Source of the DNA: Polaromonas sp. AET17H-212
GTDB lineage: Bacteria; Pseudomonadota; Gammaproteobacteria; Burkholderiales; Burkholderiaceae_C
NCBI RefSeq assembly: GCF_002379085.1
Contig: NZ_NBZW01000002.1
Coordinates: 328,753 to 392,752 of the forward strand
Direction: 5' to 3'
DNA: 64,000 nt
Of the stretch, positions 1 to 8,233 are shown piece after piece (the stretch's first letter is position 1; every line of letters starts with the position of its first letter). The translations under genes were made by a program, and so were the position numbers. The notes beneath the pieces are model-generated. The model did no database searches. It was not told the DNA's origin and saw only the letters and a program-made list of their open reading frames with translations.

Positions 1-945
1 GAGTTGCAGGTTGATCAGGCGCGCCGATTCGGGCCCGGGCGTTGCCAGCTGCGCCGCTGCGTCCGGCTCCTGCTGGTCCGGCGTGGCGCTCGCTGCAACC
101 AGCTGCTTCGGAGCGTCCGCTAGCGGCACGTCCCGCACGGCAGGGTCGGGGCTGGGCGCGACCACCGCGCTGTTCGATCCCGGCGTACCCGGCGCGGAGC
201 TCGGCTCTGAGGGTAGGGGTAATAACTGTGAGGTCGGCGTTGAGCTTGGCTGCAAGGCCGGCGACAATTCACCGCTGCCGGCGGCCGTGGCCCTGCCGGC
301 CTCGGTCAGCAAGGGTTTGGCGGTCTGGTTTTGCGGCTCATGCAGCAGCTCCGCCAGTGGGCGGGCGCCCGCGGCCCACTGGCCGAGGTGTGATTCGTAA
401 AACAGTCCGCTGCGCACCAGCGTATTTTGCAAAGCCGTTGCGATCTGCTTTGTGTCGACTGCGGGCGAGGCCAGCAGCGGCGCCTTGCCGACCAGCGCGG
501 CCGGCGCGCTGTCCTGTTGCGCCGTGCGCAGCAGCTTACCGATCAGTCGCCCGGTGCTGCTGAGCGACGTGGTTGACGCGTCGGATGACCGTGCGGGTGC
601 GGCACTCTTTTCCGGCGCCAGCAGGAAAGTCAGGCGCGGCTGCTTTGCGATCAGGGTCAGATCAAGAAAAGCACCCACCTGTGCGCCGGCCGGCAGGCGC
701 ATGCGCGCAGTAGCACCGCCGGGGCCGGCATCCGGACTTTTGTCGTTCGGGGAGTTGGCCATCCGCACCATAAAACTGCCATCGTTCAGGCGCGCCAATA
801 TTTCGGCCTGGAACTGCTTGCCGATCGCCATCTGGCGCAGGCGGTCAAATGCTTCCTGGCGGGGATCGGCAATCGATGGCGCCGGCCCCAGCGGCTCGAC
901 GTAGGCTACAGGCCGGCTGCCACTCGTGATCCGGTCGATGACCAT
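1..945 (-). CDS. FliK-like flagellar hook-length control protein (C-terminus beyond window)
   Basis: The reverse strand is open for 315 codons from an ATG at 945 to the window edge without a stop. The N-terminal ~180 residues are a mixed region with hydrophobic stretches (SGLFYESHLGQWAAG); the rest is rich in Pro, Ala, Ser, Gln and Thr, as in the linker of hook-length control proteins. It starts 10 bp after the fliT stop, so it is probably the last gene of the fliD-fliS-fliT operon. FliK proteins set hook length and switch export specificity at FlhB. The diagnostic C-terminal domain is outside the window, so the assignment rests on composition, the short N-terminal match and context. Confidence 0.68.
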   Translation of the reverse strand, partial: MVIDRITSGSRPVAYVEPLGPAPSIADPRQEAFDRLRQMAIGKQFQAEILARLNDGSFMVRMANSPNDKSPDAGPGGATARMRLPAGAQVGAFLDLTLIAKQPRLTFLLAPEKSAAPARSSDASTTSLSSTGRLIGKLLRTAQQDSAPAALVGKAPLLASPAVDTKQIATALQNTLVRSGLFYESHLGQWAAGARPLAELLHEPQNQTAKPLLTEAGRATAAGSGELSPALQPSSTPTSQLLPLPSEPSSAPGTPGSNSAVVAPSPDPAVRDVPLADAPKQLVAASATPDQQEPDAAAQLATPGPESARLINLQL

Positions 946-955
946 CTCGGCCTCG

Positions 956-1291
956 TCAGTTGCCCGGCGCTGCGCCGTAGGCTCTGGACAGCTTGTGTTC
1001 GGCGCCGGCGCTGTTGATCAGCCGCGCCAGCTGGGCCATCCAGGGTTCGGTGATGTCGCGGATCTCGCGGTCATGCGCCAGAATCTGGTGAATGAGCCGT
1101 ATTTTTTGTTCGTGTACCACGTCGGGCAGAGCGACCGCAGCGCCATGACTCTTGAGGGTTTGCGCATGGCCTGCGCTGTGCGTTTCCAGTGTGCAAAAAA
1201 CCTCCCAATCACCCGCCCTGGCGGCGACCAGCATCTGGTCCGTGATGTCGGAAATGGCCTGGTAGAGAGAAATGATTTCTTCGCTGCTCAT
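956..1291 (-). CDS. fliT: FliT, flagellar export chaperone
   Basis: A 111-residue, mostly helical protein beginning MSSEEIISLYQAISDITDQML. The start at 1291 was chosen over an upstream in-frame ATG at 1423 because it lies 13 bp after the fliS stop and matches the short size of FliT; the longer form would add an Arg-rich tail overlapping fliS. FliT family proteins bind the filament-cap protein FliD before export and, in enterics, antagonise FlhDC. FliD and FlhDC are both encoded in this window. Sequence conservation in this family is low, so the call leans on gene order fliD-fliS-fliT. Confidence 0.75.
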   Translation of the reverse strand: MSSEEIISLYQAISDITDQMLVAARAGDWEVFCTLETHSAGHAQTLKSHGAAVALPDVVHEQKIRLIHQILAHDREIRDITEPWMAQLARLINSAGAEHKLSRAYGAAPGN

Positions 1292-1304
1292 GATGGCCGG
1301 GTGC

Positions 1305-1796
1305 TTAAACAGTGGGACGAGCGGAGTGGAACGAGCGCGGCGCGAGCGCATCGTAGGCCGCTGTTGCCGGGGCGGGCTTGCGGCTGACCTGTGCCTGGCT
1401 GCTTGCCGGCGCGGCAATCCCATCCCAGGCCGCTTTCAGTTCCGACAGCAGGCGGTAGACCTCTTGCAGCATCTCCGGCTGGTTTTTCAGGTTGGCCAGC
1501 AGCAGTTGGCGGCTCATGTAGTCGTAAAGCGCATCCAGGCTCTCGGCAATGTCGCCCCCGGCCGCCTTGTCCAGGCTGGCGCGCAGGCCGTCGTCGATGA
1601 TGGCGATGGCCTTGGAGATCGCCTGCCCGCGCTGCGCGATGTCGCCGGCCTGCATGTGCTGCAGGGCAGAAGACACGGCCACCAGCGCGCCCTCGAACAG
1701 CATGACGATGAGCTGATGCGGGCTGGCCGCCGTGACACCGGTCTCGATACCGACCCTGGCGTAGGCGTTTGCGCCATTTTTGGCTGATCCGAACAT
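1305..1796 (-). CDS. fliS: FliS, flagellin export chaperone
   Basis: A 163-residue protein with the FliS signature near the N-terminus (YARVGIETGV, then ASPHQLIVMLFEGAL) followed by the helical core (YDYMSRQLLLANLKN). FliS binds the C-terminal helices of flagellin in the cytosol and stops early polymerisation before secretion. The last ~30 residues are a Pro/Ala/Ser-rich tail longer than in most FliS proteins. It lies 12 bp downstream of fliD and 13 bp upstream of fliT, consistent with a fliDST operon. Confidence 0.92.
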   Translation of the reverse strand: MFGSAKNGANAYARVGIETGVTAASPHQLIVMLFEGALVAVSSALQHMQAGDIAQRGQAISKAIAIIDDGLRASLDKAAGGDIAESLDALYDYMSRQLLLANLKNQPEMLQEVYRLLSELKAAWDGIAAPASSQAQVSRKPAPATAAYDALAPRSFHSARPTV

Positions 1797-1808
1797 GCTG
1801 TGGTTTCC

Positions 1809-3827
1809 TTATTGGTTCTTGGACAGGTTGGCGAGCTGCTGCGTCAGGAAGTTGCCGGTCGACAGCATGCTGCTGATGGTCACATCCAGCTTGGTGAACT
1901 GCGCGCGATAGCGTTTCTCGGTGGCGGCCAGCCGGTCGGTCATGCGGTCCCTGCTTGCAGCAAGGCTTTTCAGCGAGGTATCGATGCCGCCGGTACGCGA
2001 TGCAATCATGCCAGCGGTGCCGAGCTGGGTATCCATCAGTTTGTCGAACTGATAGGCATAACCTTGCGAGTAGTTCACCGTGCCACGGCTGCCGGTAGCG
2101 CCGCCGCTGACCTTCACCTGCAGTCCCTCCGCCGCATTGCCGGTGGCGCCGGTGAGTGTTTGTCCGGTGCCGGTCGCCGCCACGCCGTTGATCGTGCCCG
2201 CGACATCCAGGCCGTCCGTGACCACGGCCGCCGCGCCCATCAGGCTGCTCATGCCGTTGCCGCCGCTGATGCTGGCTTTCGATGCCGAGCCATAACGAGT
2301 GGAGGTGAGGGTCAGCACGCCGGCCGCTTCAGTCACCGTCACCGACGAGCCGGCAGCAACGAAGCCCTCGGCGCCGTTGATTTTCGACTGTACTTCGGCG
2401 GCCAGCGCGGCCGCGCTGGCATAGGTGCCCGGCGCCAGCGTCACCGTCGCGCTGACGCCGTCGAGCAGCACCTGCAGGGTGTCGTTGCTGCCGGCGGTGA
2501 TCGTCAGGCCGGCCGCTGCCGAGCCGACCGACTTGCCGCTGCTGGCCAATTGGGTGACCTCCAGCTTGTAGGCGCCAGGCACGGTCTTGACTGACGCGCT
2601 GGTGTAGCTGGCCAGGCTGTCGCTGGCCTTGCCGGCGGCGGCGAACAGGGCGGCAATGTCGCTGAAATTCTTGTCGATCGCGCCTTGCAGTTTGCTGTTG
2701 TCCAGCGCCAGCAGGCCGTCTTTTTGCAGGCTGACCCCCACCTGGGACAGCAGCGTGAAAGCGCCGGCGCCGCCAGCAACCGGTGCCGACAGGACACTGC
2801 GCACTTGGGCCTCGATCGCGCGCACCGAGGACTCGCCGTTCAGGATGGCGGCCCGCCTGGTGTCCGGGTCGTAGGCGACCGCTTCCTTGAATATTTTGCT
2901 GATGTCGTTGTAGGCCTTGACGAAGGCCTCCACCCCGGCCGTCACCGCTGCGGTGTCGCGCGCCACGGTGATGTTGGTCGGGCTGCCGCTGTTGGTCTTC
3001 GCCAGATTCAGGGTGACGCCCTGGATCACATCGCTGATGGTGTTGGTTGCCTTGGAAACCGCGATGCCGTCGACCTTGAACTCGGCATTGCGGGCACTGA
3101 GCTTTTCGGCGAGGGCCTGGCCGGTGTTGTCGGCCGGGTTGTGGCTGAGCAGGCTGGAGAGGGTCGCGTCGCCCGCCACCGATAGCTTCAGACTCTGGGT
3201 CTGGCCGGTGGCTTTCGCCGACAACACCAGCCGGTAGGGGGAGCTGCCGCCGTCGTTGACGATGCTGGCGCTGACCCCGATGTCGGCCTTGTTGATCGCA
3301 TCGCGGATGCCCGACAGCGAATTGTTGCTCGCGTCGATGGTGACGGTCTTCACGCCGCTGCCGTTGCTGGTGAAAGCCGCTCCGGTGTATTTGCCGGTCA
3401 CGCTGTCGAAAGTGCCGCCGGCAATGGTGCCGAAGTCGAAGCTCAGGGTGGTGGCGGCGCCCGCGCCAATCGCGCTGGTGCTGCTGGCCTGGCCGGCGGT
3501 AGCCAGTTTTTGCGCTTGGGCGAGTTGTGTCACTTCCAGCGCGTAGGTTCCGGCGACGGCGGTGGCCGTGGCGCTGGCGGTCGCAATGGCGGTATCCGCC
3601 GGGGTGACGCGCATGCCCTGGAACTTGCTGATGTCGGACAGGCTGCGCACCGCGGTCTGAAACTGCGACAGCGCGCCCTTGAGCGTGCCGAAACCGGACA
3701 GCTTGGCCTGGAAGCTGGCTTCTTTCCTGGCCAGTGCCGTGAGCGGCTGCCGCTCAATGGCCATCAGCTGGCTGACGATGCTGTTGACGTCCAGGTTGGA
3801 GCCGATGCCCGGGGATGAAATTGCCAC
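1809..3827 (-). CDS. fliD: FliD, flagellar filament cap (hook-associated protein 2)
   Basis: A 672-residue protein with the FliD N-terminal signature (SSPGIGSNLDVNSIVSQLM) and a helical C-terminal end (FTKLDVTISSMLSTGNFLTQQL). The middle is an Ala/Gly/Ser/Thr-rich variable region with two similar LEVTQLA segments around residues 103 and 424, each starting a domain. FliD forms the cap under which flagellin subunits fold. Translation starts at a GTG preceded by AGGAG at good spacing. It is on the long side for the family. It heads the fliD-fliS-fliT-fliK-like run. Confidence 0.93.
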   Translation of the reverse strand: MAISSPGIGSNLDVNSIVSQLMAIERQPLTALARKEASFQAKLSGFGTLKGALSQFQTAVRSLSDISKFQGMRVTPADTAIATASATATAVAGTYALEVTQLAQAQKLATAGQASSTSAIGAGAATTLSFDFGTIAGGTFDSVTGKYTGAAFTSNGSGVKTVTIDASNNSLSGIRDAINKADIGVSASIVNDGGSSPYRLVLSAKATGQTQSLKLSVAGDATLSSLLSHNPADNTGQALAEKLSARNAEFKVDGIAVSKATNTISDVIQGVTLNLAKTNSGSPTNITVARDTAAVTAGVEAFVKAYNDISKIFKEAVAYDPDTRRAAILNGESSVRAIEAQVRSVLSAPVAGGAGAFTLLSQVGVSLQKDGLLALDNSKLQGAIDKNFSDIAALFAAAGKASDSLASYTSASVKTVPGAYKLEVTQLASSGKSVGSAAAGLTITAGSNDTLQVLLDGVSATVTLAPGTYASAAALAAEVQSKINGAEGFVAAGSSVTVTEAAGVLTLTSTRYGSASKASISGGNGMSSLMGAAAVVTDGLDVAGTINGVAATGTGQTLTGATGNAAEGLQVKVSGGATGSRGTVNYSQGYAYQFDKLMDTQLGTAGMIASRTGGIDTSLKSLAASRDRMTDRLAATEKRYRAQFTKLDVTISSMLSTGNFLTQQLANLSKNQ

Positions 3828-3966
3828 TTGCGTCTCCTGCGAAAAACGACCTGTTTCTAATGTACCGCCCGCCGCACCAGGTCGAACCCGACTCGAGAAG
3901 GGGATTTACCGCTCTGTTCAGGTCATCGGGTACTTGCCGTGCAGTCGGCTATTGAATGATTGACAC

Positions 3967-4338
3967 TCAGGCTTGTTGCCTGATCAGCTTGCCGAGCACC
4001 TGGTCCAGTGTTTTGGCGATCTCCAGCACTTCCGCCGACGGTATCTGGCGGATCAGTTCCCGCGTTTCCAGGTCGATAACCCGGACCACCGGTCGCTGGC
4101 TGTTTGCATCAATGGTGAATTCCAGACCATTCGTCAGCGACTGCATGGATTGGTTGATGTCCTGGACCGCCTGCTTGACTTCCTCCACGGAAATCGCCGG
4201 CGCCGCTCGCTGCACTGCGTCCACGGTTTGCACCGCCACGGGCGGCGCCGGCGTAGCCACCTGCGCGGCGCCGGCTGGCTTGGGGTCTATTGCCCGGTAA
4301 GGGTTGAGGGCAGGGCTGCCGCTTGCTGCGATATCCAT
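3967..4338 (-). CDS. flaG: FlaG family flagellar protein
   Basis: A 123-residue protein from the ATG at 4338, which has a GGAG ribosome-binding site; an upstream ATG at 4407 would run through the fliC terminator hairpin and is rejected. The C-terminal half carries the FlaG pattern: SVEEVKQAVQDINQSM, then FTIDANSQRPVVRVIDLETRELIRQIPS. FlaG proteins influence filament length. The gene sits between fliC and fliD, its usual place in polar and lateral flagellar clusters. Confidence 0.85.
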   Translation of the reverse strand: MDIAASGSPALNPYRAIDPKPAGAAQVATPAPPVAVQTVDAVQRAAPAISVEEVKQAVQDINQSMQSLTNGLEFTIDANSQRPVVRVIDLETRELIRQIPSAEVLEIAKTLDQVLGKLIRQQA

Positions 4339-4370
4339 GATGTTTCTCCATCCAAGGGCTTCGGCCAAAA

Positions 4371-4400
4371 TTCCCCGGCCGAACACCTCGGGCCGGGGAA
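4371..4400 (-). terminator. Rho-independent terminator after fliC
   Basis: A perfect 10-bp stem (TTCCCCGGCC at 4371-4380, GGCCGGGGAA at 4391-4400) with a 10-base loop, starting 20 bp past the fliC stop. In the minus-strand reading the stem is followed by TTTT. It would end most fliC transcripts and leave flaG with partial read-through or its own promoter. Confidence 0.7.
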
Positions 4401-4420
4401 CGGTCATGTCAATCTACTGA

Positions 4421-5911
4421 TTAACCGCGCAGCAGGGCCAAGACGCCGTTCGGCAGCGAGTTGGCTTGCGCCAGCATCGCGGTACCGGCTTGTTGCAGGA
4501 TCTGGCCGCGTGTCAGGTTGGCTGTTTCCGCAGCGAAGTCGGTATCCAGAATACGGCTGCGTGCGCCGGTCAGGTTCTCGGCCGTCGTTTGCAGGTTGGC
4601 AATCGTCGATTCGAAGCGGCTCTGGATCGCGCCGAAGGTGCTGCGCAGGGTGCTCACCGAGTTCAGCGCGGCATCGAGGCGGCTCATGGCATCGACGGCG
4701 CCGTTGACGCTGAGCACGTTGACGCTGGTCAGGGTGGTCGAGTCCACGGCGTAGGTTTGCGCGGCAAATCCGAACTTGGCGACGTCGGCACCGGCCAGCG
4801 TCAGCGCCGAGGTGGACTTCAGGGTGATGGAACCCAGGCTCGTCGTCGCCGTGCCGACGTTGTCGGCGGCGATGTTGGTGTTGAGGCCGGTACCCGTACC
4901 GCCGGTGCCCGCCGTCACGGTTTCGCTCACGGTGATGTTGCGGGCGTCCACCGAGCTCATGGTGATCTTGCCGGTGGTGGCATCTTTCGTGGCCGACACG
5001 CCGGTGGTGGCGGAATTCGCATTGATCGCCGAGACCACGGTATCAGCTGTGATCACAGCGCTGGCGGTGGTGTTGTTGATGACCGTCGTGCCGTTGACCA
5101 CCAGGGTGTAGGCGGGGGCGCCCGTGCCGTTGGTGACCGTGCTGAAGGCCACCGTTTCCGTGACGGAGTTGCTGGCGCTGGCGGTCACGCCGGAGACGCC
5201 GGAAGCATTGATCGCCGCCAGCTTGGCAAAGGCGCTGGTGCCGTCCATGGCGGTGGTTGCGCCGGCGTTGGCGCCGACACCTGCAAAAGATGACGAAGCG
5301 CCGACTGCGACCGCGTTGCCGTTGCCGACCTGGATGGTGAAGGCGCCGGCAGCCGAAGCAGAGTTGGTGACCACGGCACCCGCGGCCGTGGAGATCTGGC
5401 CCATCTGGTTGGCCTTGACGCCCGAGGACAGATTCACCGAAATCGTCTCGCCGGCATTGGCGCCGACCTGGAAGGCGGCGGTGCCGAAGCTGCCGTCGAG
5501 CACCCGGGTGCCGTTGAACGAGGTCTGCGAGGAAATCCGGTCGATTTCCGCGATGCGCTGCTGCACTTCCTGGTCCAGGGCAGCGCGGTCGGCGGCATTG
5601 TTGGTGGCGTTGGCGGATTGGACGGCCAGTTCGCGGATGCGCTGCAGGTTGTTGGTGACTTCGGACAGCGCGCCTTCAGCGGTTTGCGCCAGCGAGATGC
5701 CGTCGTTGGCATTGCGCGAGGCCTGGTTCAGGCCGCGGATCTGCGTGCTCATCTTCTCGGAAATCGCCAGGCCGGCGGCGTCGTCCTTGGCACTGTTGAT
5801 GCGCAGGCCGGAGGACAGGCGCTGCAGCGAGGTGGCCAACTGCGATTGCGAGGTGTTGAGGTTGCGCTGCGCATTGAGCGAAGCGATGTTGGTGTTGATG
5901 ACTGCTGCCAT
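4421..5911 (-). CDS. fliC: Flagellin
   Basis: A 496-residue flagellin. The conserved N-terminal D0/D1 helices ([35 protein letters not shown]) and the C-terminal D1/D0 helices ([20 protein letters not shown] ending NGVLALLRG) are intact. The centre (about residues 170-400) is Thr/Ala/Val-rich and variable, as expected for the surface-exposed part. The subunit is exported by the flagellar type III system with FliS and assembled under FliD, both encoded just downstream. It is monocistronic, with its own terminator and a sigma-28-like promoter upstream. Confidence 0.96.
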   Translation of the reverse strand: MAAVINTNIASLNAQRNLNTSQSQLATSLQRLSSGLRINSAKDDAAGLAISEKMSTQIRGLNQASRNANDGISLAQTAEGALSEVTNNLQRIRELAVQSANATNNAADRAALDQEVQQRIAEIDRISSQTSFNGTRVLDGSFGTAAFQVGANAGETISVNLSSGVKANQMGQISTAAGAVVTNSASAAGAFTIQVGNGNAVAVGASSSFAGVGANAGATTAMDGTSAFAKLAAINASGVSGVTASASNSVTETVAFSTVTNGTGAPAYTLVVNGTTVINNTTASAVITADTVVSAINANSATTGVSATKDATTGKITMSSVDARNITVSETVTAGTGGTGTGLNTNIAADNVGTATTSLGSITLKSTSALTLAGADVAKFGFAAQTYAVDSTTLTSVNVLSVNGAVDAMSRLDAALNSVSTLRSTFGAIQSRFESTIANLQTTAENLTGARSRILDTDFAAETANLTRGQILQQAGTAMLAQANSLPNGVLALLRG

Positions 5912-6321
5912 GAGGATTCTCCTACGGTGGTACGGGGTTAAAGGAACTTCGGCTCAAGAGCCGCCAACATTGGCCGCCTTGGTTTGCAGACCGCTGTTGG
6001 TTCTATTAACGGGCGCTGCTGGTGAAAGTTGAGAGCCCTTGTGGTTTTTTTCTGCCAAGCCCTGAAGCCGATGCCGGGAACCCCTTGGTATCGGCGCTCA
6101 TTTTGAAAACTTTAATCCAAATGGGGCTTGCTGCCTGGCGCGTCGCAAGGTCCGGTGCGAGTGGTGTATCATTTTTGATGCCCAAGAAACAGAGTGATGA
6201 TTCCTGGCTTTCTTGAAGGTGCAACTTCATCCTCTCTATTTATAGTTTCCAGTGGGAAGCCTGCTGTCTGCGCTGTTGACAAAGACGGGGATACCTTGTT
6301 CTCACAACCTGGCTCTAAAGA
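5912..6321. other. Intergenic region between fliC and the HDOD gene
   Basis: This 410-bp stretch separates two divergent genes. It holds the sigma-28-like fliC promoter near 6006-6032 and a small inverted repeat (GGCTC AA GAGCC, 5951-5962). The half nearest the plus-strand gene is less GC-rich. I see no ORF worth calling. Confidence 0.5.
6006..6032 (-). promoter_or_regulatory. Sigma-28 (FliA)-like promoter of fliC
   Basis: Read on the minus strand: TCAACTTT, 11 bases, CCCGTTAA, against the consensus TAAAGTTT-N11-GCCGATAA (6 of 8 matches in each box with exact spacing). Transcription would start about 85-90 bases before the fliC ATG. Flagellin genes are typically FliA-dependent. Confidence 0.5.
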
Positions 6322-7524
6322 TTGATACCCGAAAATAGATATCTTTTCAGGGCACCGCTGCTCGACCCCAAACAACATGTCATCGGCTACAGGCTGGCAT
6401 GGCAAAAAAACGGACCCGGCAGCGACATCTCCGATGCGGCGGATTCGCAGCAACTGCTGGCCTTCGTCGCCGGGCATGTCGATGAAATCAAGTCCGGCTT
6501 GTTTTTTCTGGATGCGAACCCTGCGCTTTTGTCGGCGCAAGTGTTGCAGACCCTCTCACCCGAAAATACCGTGCTGGTGCTGGGCCGGGACGGGCTGCTT
6601 GATGCCGTCGATGTGGATTCAGCCAAGTCATTGCACCAGCGGGGCTTTGTTTTGGCGCTTCGTGATGCAGACCTTGCCTTTCTGAGGGCCAACGAGGCGC
6701 CGCTTTCTTGCCTCACCTACGTTTTGGTTGGCGCTGGCCATCCGGACCTGACCGAGATCAGCAAGTTCGCCCGGCACCGACGGCCGCCTTTTTGTGTGGT
6801 GGCGGACAAAATCCCGGACTGGCAGGCGTTCGATGCCTGCGCCAGCCTGGGGGTTTGTGGGGTTTTTGAAAATCTCTGTTTGGCGCCGCATGCGATGAGT
6901 CCGTCGGTGAAGTTGGGACCGCAAGCGCGACAGATTCTTCAGCTGATGCAAATGGTTCAGGGGGATGCCGACATACGCAACCTGGAAAAAGTCCTGAAAA
7001 GTGACGTCGCTCTTGCATACAAGTTGCTCCGTTACATCAATTCCGCCGGTTTTGGCCTGCAGGTCGAAATCGAGTCGCCGCGTCATGCGGTGGCGATGCT
7101 GGGTTATTCGCCGCTGTTTCGCTGGCTCTTGCTGTTGCTGGCAAGGACCAACAGCACGGTTTTTTCACCCGCATTGATGCAAGCCGCCATGGTTCGCGGG
7201 CGCTTTGCAGAACTGCTCGGCCAGGGCTTTCTTTCCAGGAAAGAAGCGGACAACCTGTTTGTCGTCGGCATGTTTTCGTTCCTTGATCACCTGCTGGGAA
7301 TTCCGATACAGGAGGTGCTCAGTCAGCTGGTATTGCCGGAGCCGGTGGTGCAGGCTCTGCGCTCGCGTGAAGGCGTGTACGGCCAGGTTTTGGCACTCGC
7401 GGAGGCCAGCGAGCGAGAGGGCGGTGGCGCGGCGGATTTTGCAGAGGCCTTGTCCATGACGGCCACGCAAGTGAACCAGGCGCACTTGTCGGCGCTGGCT
7501 TGGGTGCAGAACATCAAACTTTAG
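6322..7524 (+). CDS. HDOD domain protein with degenerate EAL-like N-terminus
   Basis: A 400-residue protein of the YuxH-like architecture. The N-terminal ~190 residues resemble an EAL domain (RAPLLDPKQHVIGYRLAW), but the E of the first EAL motif is replaced (GYRL where GYEL is usual) and metal-binding motifs are absent, so it cannot be an active c-di-GMP phosphodiesterase. The C-terminal half is an HDOD domain (ILQLMQMVQGDADIRNLEKV, then LLRYINSAGFG). HDOD proteins are signalling adaptors, often tied to motility. The start is TTG: an in-frame stop lies two codons upstream and no ATG follows for over 100 codons. No clear ribosome-binding site is visible. Confidence 0.8.
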   Translation: MIPENRYLFRAPLLDPKQHVIGYRLAWQKNGPGSDISDAADSQQLLAFVAGHVDEIKSGLFFLDANPALLSAQVLQTLSPENTVLVLGRDGLLDAVDVDSAKSLHQRGFVLALRDADLAFLRANEAPLSCLTYVLVGAGHPDLTEISKFARHRRPPFCVVADKIPDWQAFDACASLGVCGVFENLCLAPHAMSPSVKLGPQARQILQLMQMVQGDADIRNLEKVLKSDVALAYKLLRYINSAGFGLQVEIESPRHAVAMLGYSPLFRWLLLLLARTNSTVFSPALMQAAMVRGRFAELLGQGFLSRKEADNLFVVGMFSFLDHLLGIPIQEVLSQLVLPEPVVQALRSREGVYGQVLALAEASEREGGGAADFAEALSMTATQVNQAHLSALAWVQNIKL

Positions 7525-7759
7525 TTCTAGATTCTGTCGGACTCAATCACAAGGGGGAGCGGCTACACGCGCAGCCGCGTGGTCGGTCAGTTGATCTGGC
7601 AGGTTCAAGTGCTCAATCAAGTGCTAAAGTTTTCCGGCGAGCTGCCGCTAATACTTGAAGGCGCCAAATTTTACCGGTTCGGCCAACGAATGACCCGCAT
7701 GGAGTGCGCGACAGCGTTGCTGAAATTGCCGCTGGTCGACACTGGATGATTGAGATTCA

Positions 7760-8080
7760 ATGATGCAAAATTTAACGGCTTCCCCTCGGTTCATGACTTC
7801 ATTTTTCCAATGGGGAGGTTGTCTCACGGGCTTAACCGGTGCCTCACTGGTTGCTGTCCAATTACCATATTCAAGATGGGGATTTGTCTTTTTTCTCGTA
7901 TCCAATATTTGCTTTTTTTTATATGGCTACCTGATACGGGCAAACGGACTATATATAGCCCAAATCGGGTTATCTATAACCAGCATCCTCGGCATTTTTA
8001 ATTATTTTTTTGACGGCCTTGGCAATAGATTGGTGGCGTCATTGCTTCTTGCCATCAATAGTGGGAGCAGTTTTCAATAG
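7760..8080 (+). CDS. Small PnuC/YgjV-like membrane protein
   Basis: A 106-residue protein with about three hydrophobic segments: CLTGLTGASLVAVQL, FVFFLVSNICFFLYGYLI and IAQIGLSITSILGIFNYF. The pattern of a Trp/Gly-rich start and NxxFxxYG in the second helix resembles small YgjV/PnuC-related or PQ-loop-like membrane proteins of unknown substrate. The gene is clearly more AT-rich than its neighbours, suggesting separate acquisition. No strong ribosome-binding site is visible; an alternative start is the ATG at 7793. Upstream (about 7531-7749) a 72-codon open frame without a good start ends at a TGA; I do not call it. Confidence 0.5.
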   Translation: MMQNLTASPRFMTSFFQWGGCLTGLTGASLVAVQLPYSRWGFVFFLVSNICFFLYGYLIRANGLYIAQIGLSITSILGIFNYFFDGLGNRLVASLLLAINSGSSFQ

Positions 8081-8233
8081 TGGATCTTTAGCTGGGGGGC
8101 ATCCAAGGCGGAAGTGTCGACCCTGTCGCCTCAACGGCCCGATATCTTTGCGCGTCAATTTAATTCTTTGTTTCCTTCTGGTTTTTATGGCCGAGCACCA
8201 AACTTTTCTATCGTCAGTTCAGGCAATCCGGAA

